A stretch of 64,000 nt of DNA, taken from positions 19,708 through 83,707 of the forward strand of contig JABABI010000004.1 of the NCBI GenBank assembly GCA_014238335.1. The letters are read 5' to 3'. This document shows, in pieces, positions 46,329 to 55,745 of the stretch; positions within the stretch are counted from its first letter, which is position 1, and each line of letters opens with the position of its first letter. The notes under the pieces are model-generated. The model saw nothing but the letters and a program-made list of their open reading frames with translations. It did not search any database and was not told the origin of the DNA. This stretch comes from Fuerstiella sp. (lineage in GTDB: Bacteria; Planctomycetota; Planctomycetia; Planctomycetales; Planctomycetaceae). Both the position numbers and the translations under genes were made by a program.

Positions 46329-46775
46329 TTATTCTGCTGCTGCTGCTGCTGCTGGTGCTGCTGCTGGTGGTGCAGGTGCAGGTGCAGGTGCAGGTGCGGC
46401 ACATGACGGTGCAGCTGGTGCACAGCACGACACTGGTGCTGGTTCGCAGCATGGATCAGGGCAGCATGTGTGCTTTCGTCGGAGCTTCTTGAGCAGACGA
46501 CCGGAAAACAGACGGCAGCGAGGTTTGCCGCAAGGGTCGCAGCATGGTTCTGGTTCGCAGCAAACAGGTGCTGGGGCACAGCAGGTTGGAGCAGCAGGTG
46601 CACAGCAGGTTGCGGCTACTGGTGCACAGCAGGATGGGGCTGCACAGGTCGCTTCAGGAGCACATGAGTCACAACTGGATCTCTTGAAATGGCCGAACAG
46701 GCCAGCTTCGACAGACTGAGGTGCAACAACACCGCTCATGACAGCTACGGCCAACAGTGATAGAATACTTCTCAT
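46329..46775 (-). CDS. Secreted Cys/Ala/Pro-rich protein
   Basis: A 148-residue protein started at ATG 46775 so that a signal peptide (residues 1-24, ending SVEAG) comes first. The mature part is built from short Cys pairs: CAAPSCCAP, ATCCAPAAPTCCAPAPVCCE, CCDPCGKPRC, then a basic segment (SGRLLKKLRRKH), CCPDPCCEPAPVSCCAP and an (AP)n and poly-Ala tail. No family is recognised. The tail is coded by runs of CTG and GGTGCA repeats (46334-46398), which makes its length prone to slippage. Like the CDDYC protein at 1075, it is a planctomycete-type Cys-rich export; the two are not homologous by eye. Structural or metal-binding roles are possible. Confidence 0.8.
   Translation of the reverse strand: MRSILSLLAVAVMSGVVAPQSVEAGLFGHFKRSSCDSCAPEATCAAPSCCAPVAATCCAPAAPTCCAPAPVCCEPEPCCDPCGKPRCRLFSGRLLKKLRRKHTCCPDPCCEPAPVSCCAPAAPSCAAPAPAPAPAPPAAAPAAAAAAE
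46334..46398. repeat. CTG and GGTGCA microsatellite inside the Cys-rich gene
   Basis: Seven CTG units run from 46334, interrupted by GTG, with three more after it, followed from 46369 by four perfect GGTGCA units and a fifth partial. They code the Ala-rich and (AP)n tail of the protein. Confidence 0.85.
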
Positions 46776-47320
46776 GGACAATTCTCCGATAACTCGAATT
46801 GGTAAGGGTAGGCACATCGTGCTTCGTTAGTTTGCCGAACTATTACCCACCCATGGGACATAGGCCGGATTTGGCTGTCAGATCAACGACCACTTTGCAA
46901 TTTTGTCGCCGTAATGTTCAGGTCCACACAGTCCGGTAAACAATTCCCCTTGACAACAGATTTCCGATTACACCGATTGAACCAATATCGGTGCTGTTGC
47001 AGGCGGAGTGAGTCGTCATGTGCTGCTTCATACGCCGCAGATGCAATGTTCGCTGTCGTATCAGTCAGTGCCGGGCACTGGAAGAACAGTCCGCACGCGG
47101 CGAAAACGTGCATCTCGCAAGACGCATAACCGAGCAGGCTGACAATGCTCAGGGCCGTGCGCATAATGACTTGCGCGGGAATATGTGATTTCAGAAGTGC
47201 GCCACCGGCACTTGCCACGAAATGGACCCCATCAACGTCGTGTTGTTGTTGAAGTTCCACATCAGCACGTTCCCTGCGGAAAATGTGTTTGTCGTCGCTC
47301 AGGCAAAACAGGATCAGGTT
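46776..47320. other. Divergent intergenic region
   Basis: About 545 bases between the Cys-rich gene (minus) and the first sulfatase (plus). An open minus-strand frame (47260-46883) has a Cys/Arg-rich product with no domain and no ribosome site; I do not count it. The region should carry two promoters. Confidence 0.35.
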
Positions 47321-48808
47321 ATGAACAAGATGAAGTGGTGTATCTTTTCAGGATTATGTGTGCTGGCAGTCGTCGCGGGCCTGTGTGTCTCGGAAGCGGG
47401 CGCGGCTGAGAGTCGTGCAGACAAAGTGCCTAACTTTGTTGTCATTCTCGTCGATGACCTGGGCTATATGGATATCAGAGCCAACAACCCTCATTGCTTT
47501 TACGAAACGCCGAACATCGACGGACTGGCAGCGTCCGGCATGCGATTCAGCAACGGATATGCCGCCAATCCTGTCTGTTCGCCGACGAGGTACAGCCTGA
47601 TTACGGGTAAATACCCAACACGAGTGCAGGCCACGAATTTCTTCTCCGGCAAGAGAAGTGGAAAATTCCATCCGGCGCCCCTGAACAGCAATATGCCTCT
47701 GGACGAAATCACGATTGCGCAGGCGCTGAAGGACAAAGGGTATGCCACGTTTTTTGCCGGGAAATGGCACTTGGGCAGCAGTGAGGACTACTATCCCCAG
47801 AATCGAGGCTTCGATGTGAACATCGGTGGGTACAGCCGTGGCGGTCCTTATTCGGGCAAAAAGTACTTCGCTCCGTTTGAGAATCCGCAGATGAAAGTCG
47901 AAAGTCCGGCAGGTGATCATCTGCCGGATCGACTGGCCCGTGAAACCGCCAGCTTCATTGACGCCAACAAAGACAAGCCCTTTCTGGCTTACCTTGCGTT
48001 TTACTCAGTCCATACGCCGTTGATGGGCCGTCCTGATCTTGTGGAGAAATACCGGAAGAAGGCCGCAGCCGTGGCCGGCGAAGAGTTCGCGAATGAAGAG
48101 CAGATCTTCGGTGACAAGCCGCGCAAAGTCAGAATCCTGCAGAAGCACGCTGTCTACGCAGCGATGGTTGAAGCCATGGACCAGGCCGTCGGCAAAGTCC
48201 TGAAACAACTGGAAGCATCGGGAGTCGCGGACAACACTATTGTACTGCTGACGTCAGACAACGGCGGACTATCCACGTCCGAAGGCTCACCCACCAGCAA
48301 CCTGCCACTGCGAGGCGGTAAGGGCTGGGTCTACGAAGGCGGTATTCGCGAACCATGGATCGTCAGATATCCTGGCGTCACGAAAGCAGGAACCGAGTGT
48401 ACCGAGCTGATCTGTTCAATTGATCTGTTCCCAACCGTTGCCGCCGCTGCGGGCGTCAAGATAAAGCATGACATCGACGGCATCGACATCCGTCCGGCAC
48501 TGCAGGGCGCATCTCTGAATCGCAGTTCGCTGTTCTGGCACTACCCGCACTACAGTAACCAGGGCGGTATTCCCGGCGGCGCCATTCGCGAGGGAGACTT
48601 TAAGTTGGTGGAACGTTACGAAGACGGTCGCGTACACCTGTACAACCTGGTATCCGATATCGGCGAAACCAGGGACCTCGCCGGCGCGATGCCGGACCGA
48701 GTTAAACAGATGCGCAGTCGCCTGCACAAATGGTATCAGTCCGTCGACGCCCAGTTTCTGCAGCCGAAAGACGGACAGACGCCATGGCAGCCAGCCTACG
48801 CTAGATAG
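47321..48808 (+). CDS. Exported sulfatase (arylsulfatase A-like), 1 of 5
   Basis: A 495-residue type-I sulfatase. The start was placed at ATG 47321 because the signal peptide (FSGLCVLAVVAGLCVSEAGA) follows it. The formylglycine site is NPVCSPTR (C86), with metal ligands in VVILVDDLGYM (D45, D46) and TSDNGG later. Other blocks are FFAGKWHLGS, SVHTPLMG and LRGGKGWVYEGGIREPW. Cys is oxidised to formylglycine before the enzyme hydrolyses sulfate esters, usually on algal polysaccharides. Substrate unknown. It opens a run of three plus-strand sulfatases. Confidence 0.95.
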   Translation: MNKMKWCIFSGLCVLAVVAGLCVSEAGAAESRADKVPNFVVILVDDLGYMDIRANNPHCFYETPNIDGLAASGMRFSNGYAANPVCSPTRYSLITGKYPTRVQATNFFSGKRSGKFHPAPLNSNMPLDEITIAQALKDKGYATFFAGKWHLGSSEDYYPQNRGFDVNIGGYSRGGPYSGKKYFAPFENPQMKVESPAGDHLPDRLARETASFIDANKDKPFLAYLAFYSVHTPLMGRPDLVEKYRKKAAAVAGEEFANEEQIFGDKPRKVRILQKHAVYAAMVEAMDQAVGKVLKQLEASGVADNTIVLLTSDNGGLSTSEGSPTSNLPLRGGKGWVYEGGIREPWIVRYPGVTKAGTECTELICSIDLFPTVAAAAGVKIKHDIDGIDIRPALQGASLNRSSLFWHYPHYSNQGGIPGGAIREGDFKLVERYEDGRVHLYNLVSDIGETRDLAGAMPDRVKQMRSRLHKWYQSVDAQFLQPKDGQTPWQPAYAR

Positions 48809-48904
48809 CAAGCAGTATCGTTTCCAGAATGCCTGTGGACCATCTTGAATTCCACGCGCATGCGATGTGGTCATCGTTTATCAGGGCGAACCAGAGGAAT
48901 AGAA

Positions 48905-50284
48905 TTGAAACCCTTCGTACATATTATCTGTAGCATCCTGCTTGCGTCGTCCCATGCGGCTGCAGCAACTCGGCCCAACATCGTTTTCATATTCGCCGAC
49001 GACTGGGGCTGGGGTGACCTCAGCTGTCACGGACATCCCTATGTGAAAACACCGAACATCGATCGGCTGGCCGGAGAGGGAACCGATTTCCATCGGTTTA
49101 CGGTTGCCAGCGGGGTCTGTTCGCCCAGCCGCACAGCCGTGATGACCGGACATTTTCCGGCACGGTACAACATCGATGGACATTTCGCATGGGTGCCCAG
49201 CAACGCCAAACGCAACATGCCGGACTGGTTGAGTCCCACGGTCCCTTTGCTGCCGCGGTTTCTGCAACAAAGTGGATATGCGACGGCTCACTTCGGCAAA
49301 TGGCACTTGTCCAACAACATGATTCCGGACTCGCCTTTGCCGAGTGAGTATGGTTACGACGCTTACGGAGCTTTCAACTGTGCCGGAGAACAGATGCCGG
49401 TGCATGAAGATTCGCGGCATGCCAGGGCCTTCATCGAGAAAAGTCACCGCGACGGAAAACCATTCTTCGTCAACCTGTGGCTGCATGAGCCTCATACTCC
49501 GTTTCACACCGTGCCAAAGTACCGCTGGCGTTTTCGCGAACTTGAAGAACGTGACAACATCTATGCCTCGGTGTTGTCGCATGCCGACGATCGAATCGGT
49601 GAGGTTCTTGACACACTGGACCGTCTGAAAGTAACTGATAACACGCTAGTCATCTTCAGCTCAGACAACGGCCCGGCTCGAGCTTCTCGGCCCACTGAAC
49701 TCACTCTGTCACACGACACGGCAACGGGTGCCGGCTACGGAATCGCCGCCGCGCGAGGAATCACCGGAGGTCGAAAGGGTTACAAGAGCGCGTTGTTTGA
49801 AGGCGGAATCGGCGTTCCCTTTATCGCTCGCTGGCCGGGAAAGATCGCGGCGGGCAGAGTCGACAAGACGTCTCTGATGTCGGCCGTGGACCTTCTTCCG
49901 ACCTTTTGCGAAGTTGCCGGAGTGCAGTTGCCGAAATCGTACAGACCTGACGGGCAGAGTCAGGTTGTGGCGCTGCTGGGTGACGGCAGCGTTAAACGCG
50001 AGAAACCACTCTTCTGGAAAATGAATTCCCGCTGGCCCAACAAGAATCAACCTTACCACTGGGTTTCATGGGCCATCGTGGATCAGAACTGGAAGCTGAT
50101 GACCAATTCTGATTTCAGCTACATGGAACTGTTCGATATCGTCGCTGATCCTTACGAAAGCAACGACTTAAAGGAAGAGCAGCCGGACCTCATCAGGCGA
50201 TTGCTCAGCAAGCTTACTGCATGGAAAACAAAGCTGCCCGAAAAACCAACTGGTAACGTTTTCTCCGATGAACGGTCGCCATAG
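48905..50284 (+). CDS. Exported sulfatase, 2 of 5
   Basis: A 459-residue type-I sulfatase. The start is TTG 48905, preceded by AGAGGAATAGAA; an ATG-initiated frame upstream (48860) lacks this site. A signal peptide (VHIICSILLASSHAAAA) leads. The formylglycine site is CSPSR at C72, with metal ligands IVFIFADDWGWGD and SSDNGPARASR. Further blocks are FGKWHLSNN and FEGGIGVPFIARWPG. It lies 96 bases after sulfatase 1 on the same strand. Substrate unknown. Confidence 0.94.
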   Translation: MKPFVHIICSILLASSHAAAATRPNIVFIFADDWGWGDLSCHGHPYVKTPNIDRLAGEGTDFHRFTVASGVCSPSRTAVMTGHFPARYNIDGHFAWVPSNAKRNMPDWLSPTVPLLPRFLQQSGYATAHFGKWHLSNNMIPDSPLPSEYGYDAYGAFNCAGEQMPVHEDSRHARAFIEKSHRDGKPFFVNLWLHEPHTPFHTVPKYRWRFRELEERDNIYASVLSHADDRIGEVLDTLDRLKVTDNTLVIFSSDNGPARASRPTELTLSHDTATGAGYGIAAARGITGGRKGYKSALFEGGIGVPFIARWPGKIAAGRVDKTSLMSAVDLLPTFCEVAGVQLPKSYRPDGQSQVVALLGDGSVKREKPLFWKMNSRWPNKNQPYHWVSWAIVDQNWKLMTNSDFSYMELFDIVADPYESNDLKEEQPDLIRRLLSKLTAWKTKLPEKPTGNVFSDERSP

Positions 50285-50501
50285 AACCACTGAAGGACCG
50301 GGTGATTATGATCAAGGCCCTTCGAAAGGTCTGCAATAGAAGCTCGAATCGCTAGCGAGTGGGTCTGGTGCGTTCAAGAAAATTGCTTGCGCTGCGAGCT
50401 TGTATCAAGAATGGCAAAGCCACATCCGAGCGGATTCCGCCCTTGAACAGCGTCGTTTTTGCAGCTCTGAAAACCGACATCGAATGCGGACACCCCCTAC
50501 C

Positions 50502-52004
50502 ATGAAACAAGAGTTAATCCTCGTCGCCACGATCATGCTGACATCGCTGGCCTCGGTGAATGCGGCTGACACAAAACCGAACATCATCTTTCTGTTTGCC
50601 GACGACCAGCGCGCAGACACGATTGGGGCACACGGAAATCCGCATATTCGAACTCCGAATCTGGACAACCTGGCGATCAGTGGATTCAGTTTTCGAAGAA
50701 ACTTCTGTGCGGGATCTTTTAGCGGTGCTGTTTGCGTCGCCAGTCGTGCAATGCTGATGACCGGGCGCCACTGGATGAACATTCCATCAAGGAAAGTCGC
50801 ATCCGACTGGAAGAAACTACCGTTGCTTCCTGCCGTGCTGGAATCTAAAGGCGACTATCGCACATTTATTGTCGGCAAGTGGCACAATGGTAAGGCGACA
50901 CTTCGCCGAGCATTTTCTTCCGGCCGATCGGTGTACATGGGGGGCATGGCCAACCATGCGGATTTCCAAGTGCAGGATCTGGTTGAAGGTGAGCTGAGCC
51001 GCCAACGACCCGCGGGAGGATTCTCCAGTTCAGTCTTCGCGGATGCAGCCGTCGAATTTATTCAGGCCGCTGATTCGGCCCGGCCGTTCTTTCTGTACGT
51101 AGCGTTTACGGCTCCGCATGATCCTCGAAACCCGCCGGAGTCGTATCGAAATATTTACTACGAAAAACGTCCTCCCCTGCCGAAGAATTTTCTGCCCCAG
51201 CATCCCTTCATGAATGCCCCTCAGGCAACGATGGGACGCGACGAGGGGCTGGCTCCGTGGCCACGAACGTCGGAAATCGTCAGCGATCAACTCTGCGAAT
51301 ACTATGGCCTGGTGACTCATCTTGATGAACAGGTGGGACGCGTTCTGCAGGCGCTGAAAGACAGTCCTCATGCAGACAACACATACGTCGTCTACACGGC
51401 CGATCACGGACTCGCCATGGGAAGCCATGGCCTGTTGGGCAAGCAGAATATTTATGAGCAGAGCATGCAGTGTCCGCTGATTCTGAGCGGTCCGAAAATC
51501 CCGCAGGGCGAGTCAAGCAACGCATTCACCTATGTTCATGATGCCTATGCAACGGTCTGCGGATTTGCCGGCGTTAAGCCTCCTCCGGAGATCGATTCAC
51601 GCGATCTGTCACCAATCATGCAGGGCATCGCCAGCAAAGTACGGGACTCTGTCTTCCTGCCGTTTCAGGACAACCAGCGTTCCATCAACGACGGTCGGTG
51701 GAAGCTGCACATCTACCCGCAAATCAATCACCAGCTGCTCTTTGATCTGAAGTCAGATCCGCATGAAATGAATAATCTGGCTGAAGGCCCGTCACATGCT
51801 GCGGAAGTCGAACGGCTGACGGCGTTGATGCAGTCGTGGCGGACGCGACTCGGTGACAACGATCCTCTCAGCGTCAAAAATCCGAAACCAAAGATCCCCG
51901 TGTACAGCAACAGCAACCGCACGCTGGATGTCTGGCAGCCCAAATGGATTCGCGATAAGTACTTCGATGGTCGGGACAACCCGAACCGCGGTTCAGGGAA
52001 ATAG
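50502..52004 (+). CDS. Exported sulfatase with CxAxR site, 3 of 5
   Basis: A 500-residue type-I sulfatase started at ATG 50502, where the signal peptide (MKQELILVATIMLTSLASVN) begins; upstream in-frame ATG 50484 is possible. The formylglycine site is CVASR (C78), with Ala in place of the usual Pro; this variant is accepted by the formylglycine-generating system. Metal-ligand block is IIFLFADDQRADT. Family blocks include VGKWHNGKATLR, FTAPHDPRNPPE, TADHGLAMGSHGLLGKQNIY. It is closest in style to iduronate/choline-sulfatase-like subfamilies, by HGL and GKQN motifs. Last of the plus-strand run. Confidence 0.93.
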   Translation: MKQELILVATIMLTSLASVNAADTKPNIIFLFADDQRADTIGAHGNPHIRTPNLDNLAISGFSFRRNFCAGSFSGAVCVASRAMLMTGRHWMNIPSRKVASDWKKLPLLPAVLESKGDYRTFIVGKWHNGKATLRRAFSSGRSVYMGGMANHADFQVQDLVEGELSRQRPAGGFSSSVFADAAVEFIQAADSARPFFLYVAFTAPHDPRNPPESYRNIYYEKRPPLPKNFLPQHPFMNAPQATMGRDEGLAPWPRTSEIVSDQLCEYYGLVTHLDEQVGRVLQALKDSPHADNTYVVYTADHGLAMGSHGLLGKQNIYEQSMQCPLILSGPKIPQGESSNAFTYVHDAYATVCGFAGVKPPPEIDSRDLSPIMQGIASKVRDSVFLPFQDNQRSINDGRWKLHIYPQINHQLLFDLKSDPHEMNNLAEGPSHAAEVERLTALMQSWRTRLGDNDPLSVKNPKPKIPVYSNSNRTLDVWQPKWIRDKYFDGRDNPNRGSGK

Positions 52005-52825
52005 GAACTGGCGGCCGCACAAACACTGAACTATCTAAGTGTGCCATGTGCCAGGACCTTGGCCACTCTTCGGCGATGATGGCCATGGGGACACGAATGC
52101 ACGGACATTAGAGTCCGAATAAAACCCCTGAAAGTCTGACTGCCAGCGATCTGACAGGCCTGTGCCTTTGCCTGCGATCGCGTGGTCGAACTATGTTCCG
52201 ATTTCACCGCTCGTTAAGTTCGGCATGGCGAAACAAGTGCCGGGAGTTGGGCAACCACCTGCGGAGCATCAGTCAACAACGACTATGGGCGCCGCCGTGC
52301 ACTTCAGTAATCCGCGTGGCTCGCAGTCAGCGCCACCGGCTTGACGCAGGACTGGCGGAAACGATTCCAGTTGGCAGTGAGCGTCATGTTCTGTTCGCCG
52401 TCCGTCCGTTGCACTGGATTCTCAGCCAGCAGTTTTCGGACAACCGTTGCCTCTTCGGTTCCCGTCAATTGCCTATCCAGGTCCTGCACCGCGGCCGACA
52501 GACGGCGGTGATCGATTGAACGTTCAGTTCTACCCGTTGAATTGTTTTTGTCTTTACGTTTACGAGCTGGAATCTTTGCAGGTGGGATGTATCTGGCGAG
52601 TTCACGCGTGGCGACAACCGTACATTTTTCAAACGGCGAGATGTTTCCATCTTCTGTCGGGGCGTGGAGCGAAACTCGCCGCGAAACAGAATTGGGAAGA
52701 AAGACGTAGATGCCCCAGATTCAATGTGATGGCAGCCCGCAAACACTGTTGATCTGCAACATTAGCGATCTGAACTGGCTGAATCTGGGAAACCCGTGTC
52801 ATCTGGAGTACTGTTCCGCGCAGGC
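52005..52825. other. Long intergenic region between convergent sulfatase genes
   Basis: About 820 bases with no gene I can support. A minus-strand piece near 52489-52304 (QDLDRQLTGTEEATVVRKLL) looks coding-like but matches nothing I know and lacks a start context. It may be a relic. No hairpin plus T-tract stands out. Confidence 0.4.
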
Positions 52826-55525
52826 CTATTCTGAGGGAGCAGAATTCTGCACATGCGCGCCAAACAGCGTGTTGTGCAGTTCCATGAGCTCTGCGTCCGC
52901 GGACAGGAGATATTCGCGTTCGGCTCGGACGGCGGTGGCGGTGGCCTTTATTACTGCTTTGAAATCAAGAGTATCGCTGAGGTTTCTTCGAGCTGCCTGC
53001 TGTGCTGCCAGGATTTCTTCGTTTGTTATGAACAGTCGAGGGTACGTGTCTTTGAATTGCTGTTCGGCCTGTTCAATTTTCCGCATGATCAGCAGGTAGT
53101 CAGTGTCAGTGATGTATCGCTGCCGAGTACGCTCCAGTGCTGCCTTGTAGTCTGTTGAGGGCAGATTCTTCAGACTGGTGTTTCGAGATTCCAGAAACTT
53201 GACGACCGATTGTTGGTGTTGATTTATTGTGTCTCGCAGTTGTTTGTAGTGAGGGTCTGACTTAAGAAGTTTTTGACGGAGGTCTTCAATTTGTCTTCGC
53301 ACCTGTTTGATGGTCAGGAAGACATCGGGGTACATCTGCCTTTCATGTTCTTTGGCAGTGGCCACTGCGGTGACGAGATCTCGAAATCCTGGATCTGAAC
53401 GATAGAGACGGTCCGTCACGTTTGTCTTCAGCATTTGGTACCGTTCGTCCTGGGCACGCTGAATCGGCGGACGAGAGGCCTGTGTCGAAAGAAACTCGGC
53501 TCGGGAAGCGGACCAGTTTTTTCGCTGCTTAGCCGTCAGGATCTCGACGTTGTCGAACGACGCCGAAGGCTGATCGACCTGAAATGCAAAATATGTTCGC
53601 TCACGATCAATGATCGGATGCTGAGCCACAGCCACGTGCTGGTGATCGACATGCGCAATACACTCGTCTTCAGCCAGCTCAATGGTCATTGTGTACCATT
53701 TGTCCGGCTGAAATTTGAAAGCACATTCACCCTGATAGCTTGGGAAAAAAGGCACTGATTTGTCGGCTGCTGTCTGAATGAAGAATTGATCAGGGCGAAT
53801 ATGGACCACGGTGTTGTAGTGTCCATCGCTGCCAGTCATCAGCCGGACTTCCCCTGCTGAACTAAGCTGAAAATCGAAGCGGATCAATGCGTTTCTGAAC
53901 TGTGGCTTCCTGATGAAAATGCGTTTGTTGGTTCCAGCTATTTCGTTTCGAGTCAGTCGCCCCTTGTTTACTGACCATTCTTTTTGAAAAAACCAGCGTT
54001 CACTGACTGTGCCAGGTTCAAACGAATCTTCGAACACCAGCCCCCGCGTTTCGACCATCAACGGCTCGTCGTGATTCCGAACACCCAGTTGTCTTCGCCA
54101 TTCAATCAGTTTCGAGTGCAACTCAGCAGTCTTGCTGGGGCGCGTCTTGGCCAGGTTCTTCGATTCGCCAACGTCATCCTTCAGTGAATACAGTTCAACT
54201 TCGTCTGTGTCATAGAATTCAATCAGTTTCCAGTCACCGTCACGAACTGCCCCGGAAGAACGCCCCTTCAAAAAGTGTGGTCGGTCCAGTGGATAATGCC
54301 AATACAATGCAGCAGATGGCTGCGACTGATTCGGATCCTTCAATTGATTCAGAATCGATCGGCCATCGAGAATCTGTTCAGCGGCAGGGGCAACAGCAGC
54401 AGTTGCCAGCAGTGTGGGGTACAGATCAACATTCGATGTGACGTGTGAACTGACCGCGTTCTCTGGCAGGTGACCAGTCCATGAGGCGATCAGCGGCACA
54501 CGAATTCCACCTTCATAGAGTTCGCTCTTTCCGCCTCGCAGCGGAGCGTTGGAGGTGACGTTGGTTTCGCCGCCGTTGTCACTGGTAAAGATGACGAGCG
54601 TGTTGTCAGTCAGGCTGAGAGTCTTCAGTTGAGACGCAATCATACCGACGCCATCGTCGATACTCTCCAGCATCGCTGCCAGATGGGGATTATGGTCTCC
54701 CGCCCAGTGATTGAGGTGGTCTCCTGAGTGGCCGGCGTCTTCGCAAAGATAACATTTGCTGCGGGTACTCGCTCCAGGCGCGTGCTTCCGGCGGTATTTT
54801 TCGACAATGTTTGGTTTTCCGTTCAGGATCGTGTGTGGTGCGAAATGGCTGACGTACAGGAAAAACGGTTCGTCCTGATGTCGTTCGATGAAGTCAACTG
54901 CTTCGAGGTTTATTCGATCTGTCAGGTACTCGTCTGGTCCGAGCCGGTGTCCGGGAAATCGCAGCCAGCTGACAGGCTGTGTACGAAAGACGTACGGAAA
55001 AAAGTTGGCCCCGTTGCCGACGCCTTTGACAGGTGTTCCAAACGATTCTGAAAATCCGTGAGCAGATGGTGGCACTTCATATTCCGCCCCGTGATATTTG
55101 TAGCCCGACAGGTGCCATTTCCCGACGATGCCTGTTGCATAGCCGTTCTGCTGCAGCAATTCAGGCAGAGTCACGTGGCTGATTGACAGCGGCCGACCGG
55201 AATTCGGACGAAGATAATCCAGGACACCGTGCTGAGCCGGGTATTGTCCCGTCATCAGGGTTGCACGATAGGGCGAACACACTGGTGCCGCGGCGTAGGC
55301 CTGCGTCAGTCGCACGCCTCGTTGGGCAAGCTGGTTAATATGTGGCGTTTCGTTGAAGTCGCTGCCGTAACACTCGAGATCAGACCAGCCAAGATCATCG
55401 GCAAGAACAATGATGATGTTGGGACGTCTTGCCCGTGCTACTGCCCCACCGAATGCTGGCAGGGTCTGAAACGTGCAAAGCACGACAATGGCGAGTCGCA
55501 GAACGTAGTTTGACATGTTGGCCAT
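52826..55525 (-). CDS. Sulfatase fused to a concanavalin-like module and coiled coil, 4 of 5
   Basis: An 899-residue export started at ATG 55525 before the signal peptide (VLRLAIVVLCTFQTLPAFGG). Residues 35-510 are a type-I sulfatase: IIIVLADDLGWSDL, CSPYR at C83 (formylglycine), VGKWHLSGYKYHG, FTSDNGGET. Residues about 520-690 form a beta-sandwich like the DUF1080/concanavalin fold (VFEDSFEPGTVSERWFFQ, PDKWYTMTIELAEDECIAHV, ASFDNVEILTA). Residues about 700-899 are a Gln/Lys/Arg-rich coiled coil (TIKQVRRQIEDLRQKLLKSD, QQAARRNLSDTLDFKAVIKA). The family normally ends near 500 residues, so this is a three-part fusion. The coil probably multimerises or anchors the enzyme. Confidence 0.93.
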   Translation of the reverse strand: MANMSNYVLRLAIVVLCTFQTLPAFGGAVARARRPNIIIVLADDLGWSDLECYGSDFNETPHINQLAQRGVRLTQAYAAAPVCSPYRATLMTGQYPAQHGVLDYLRPNSGRPLSISHVTLPELLQQNGYATGIVGKWHLSGYKYHGAEYEVPPSAHGFSESFGTPVKGVGNGANFFPYVFRTQPVSWLRFPGHRLGPDEYLTDRINLEAVDFIERHQDEPFFLYVSHFAPHTILNGKPNIVEKYRRKHAPGASTRSKCYLCEDAGHSGDHLNHWAGDHNPHLAAMLESIDDGVGMIASQLKTLSLTDNTLVIFTSDNGGETNVTSNAPLRGGKSELYEGGIRVPLIASWTGHLPENAVSSHVTSNVDLYPTLLATAAVAPAAEQILDGRSILNQLKDPNQSQPSAALYWHYPLDRPHFLKGRSSGAVRDGDWKLIEFYDTDEVELYSLKDDVGESKNLAKTRPSKTAELHSKLIEWRRQLGVRNHDEPLMVETRGLVFEDSFEPGTVSERWFFQKEWSVNKGRLTRNEIAGTNKRIFIRKPQFRNALIRFDFQLSSAGEVRLMTGSDGHYNTVVHIRPDQFFIQTAADKSVPFFPSYQGECAFKFQPDKWYTMTIELAEDECIAHVDHQHVAVAQHPIIDRERTYFAFQVDQPSASFDNVEILTAKQRKNWSASRAEFLSTQASRPPIQRAQDERYQMLKTNVTDRLYRSDPGFRDLVTAVATAKEHERQMYPDVFLTIKQVRRQIEDLRQKLLKSDPHYKQLRDTINQHQQSVVKFLESRNTSLKNLPSTDYKAALERTRQRYITDTDYLLIMRKIEQAEQQFKDTYPRLFITNEEILAAQQAARRNLSDTLDFKAVIKATATAVRAEREYLLSADAELMELHNTLFGAHVQNSAPSE

Positions 55526-55745
55526 CGGAAAAAATTCGCTGAAAAACACCAGTTCGTTCTGATGAATCGCGGTTGAGCTTAATAGACGCGGTCTCAATAC
55601 CAGCACGCGAGTGAGTTATCGTTCTGGTTTTCTCACGAGTTTGATTCACTCGCTCGCGCTTCGTGCTTGTATTTTGCAGTTTCGAAACCACTTCCAGAAC
55701 ATTTGTCGCGCAGTCGAAAGTATGGTTGTGGCGCGTTCGTAAGAA

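Noticed and set aside
46883..47260. Open minus-strand frame of 125 residues upstream of the first sulfatase
   Set aside because: Cys/Arg-rich random-like composition, no ribosome site, no domain; overlaps the likely promoter region.
52304..52489. Minus-strand fragment QDLDRQLTGTEEATVVRKLL
   Set aside because: Looks coding but I could not tie it to any family or find a start.
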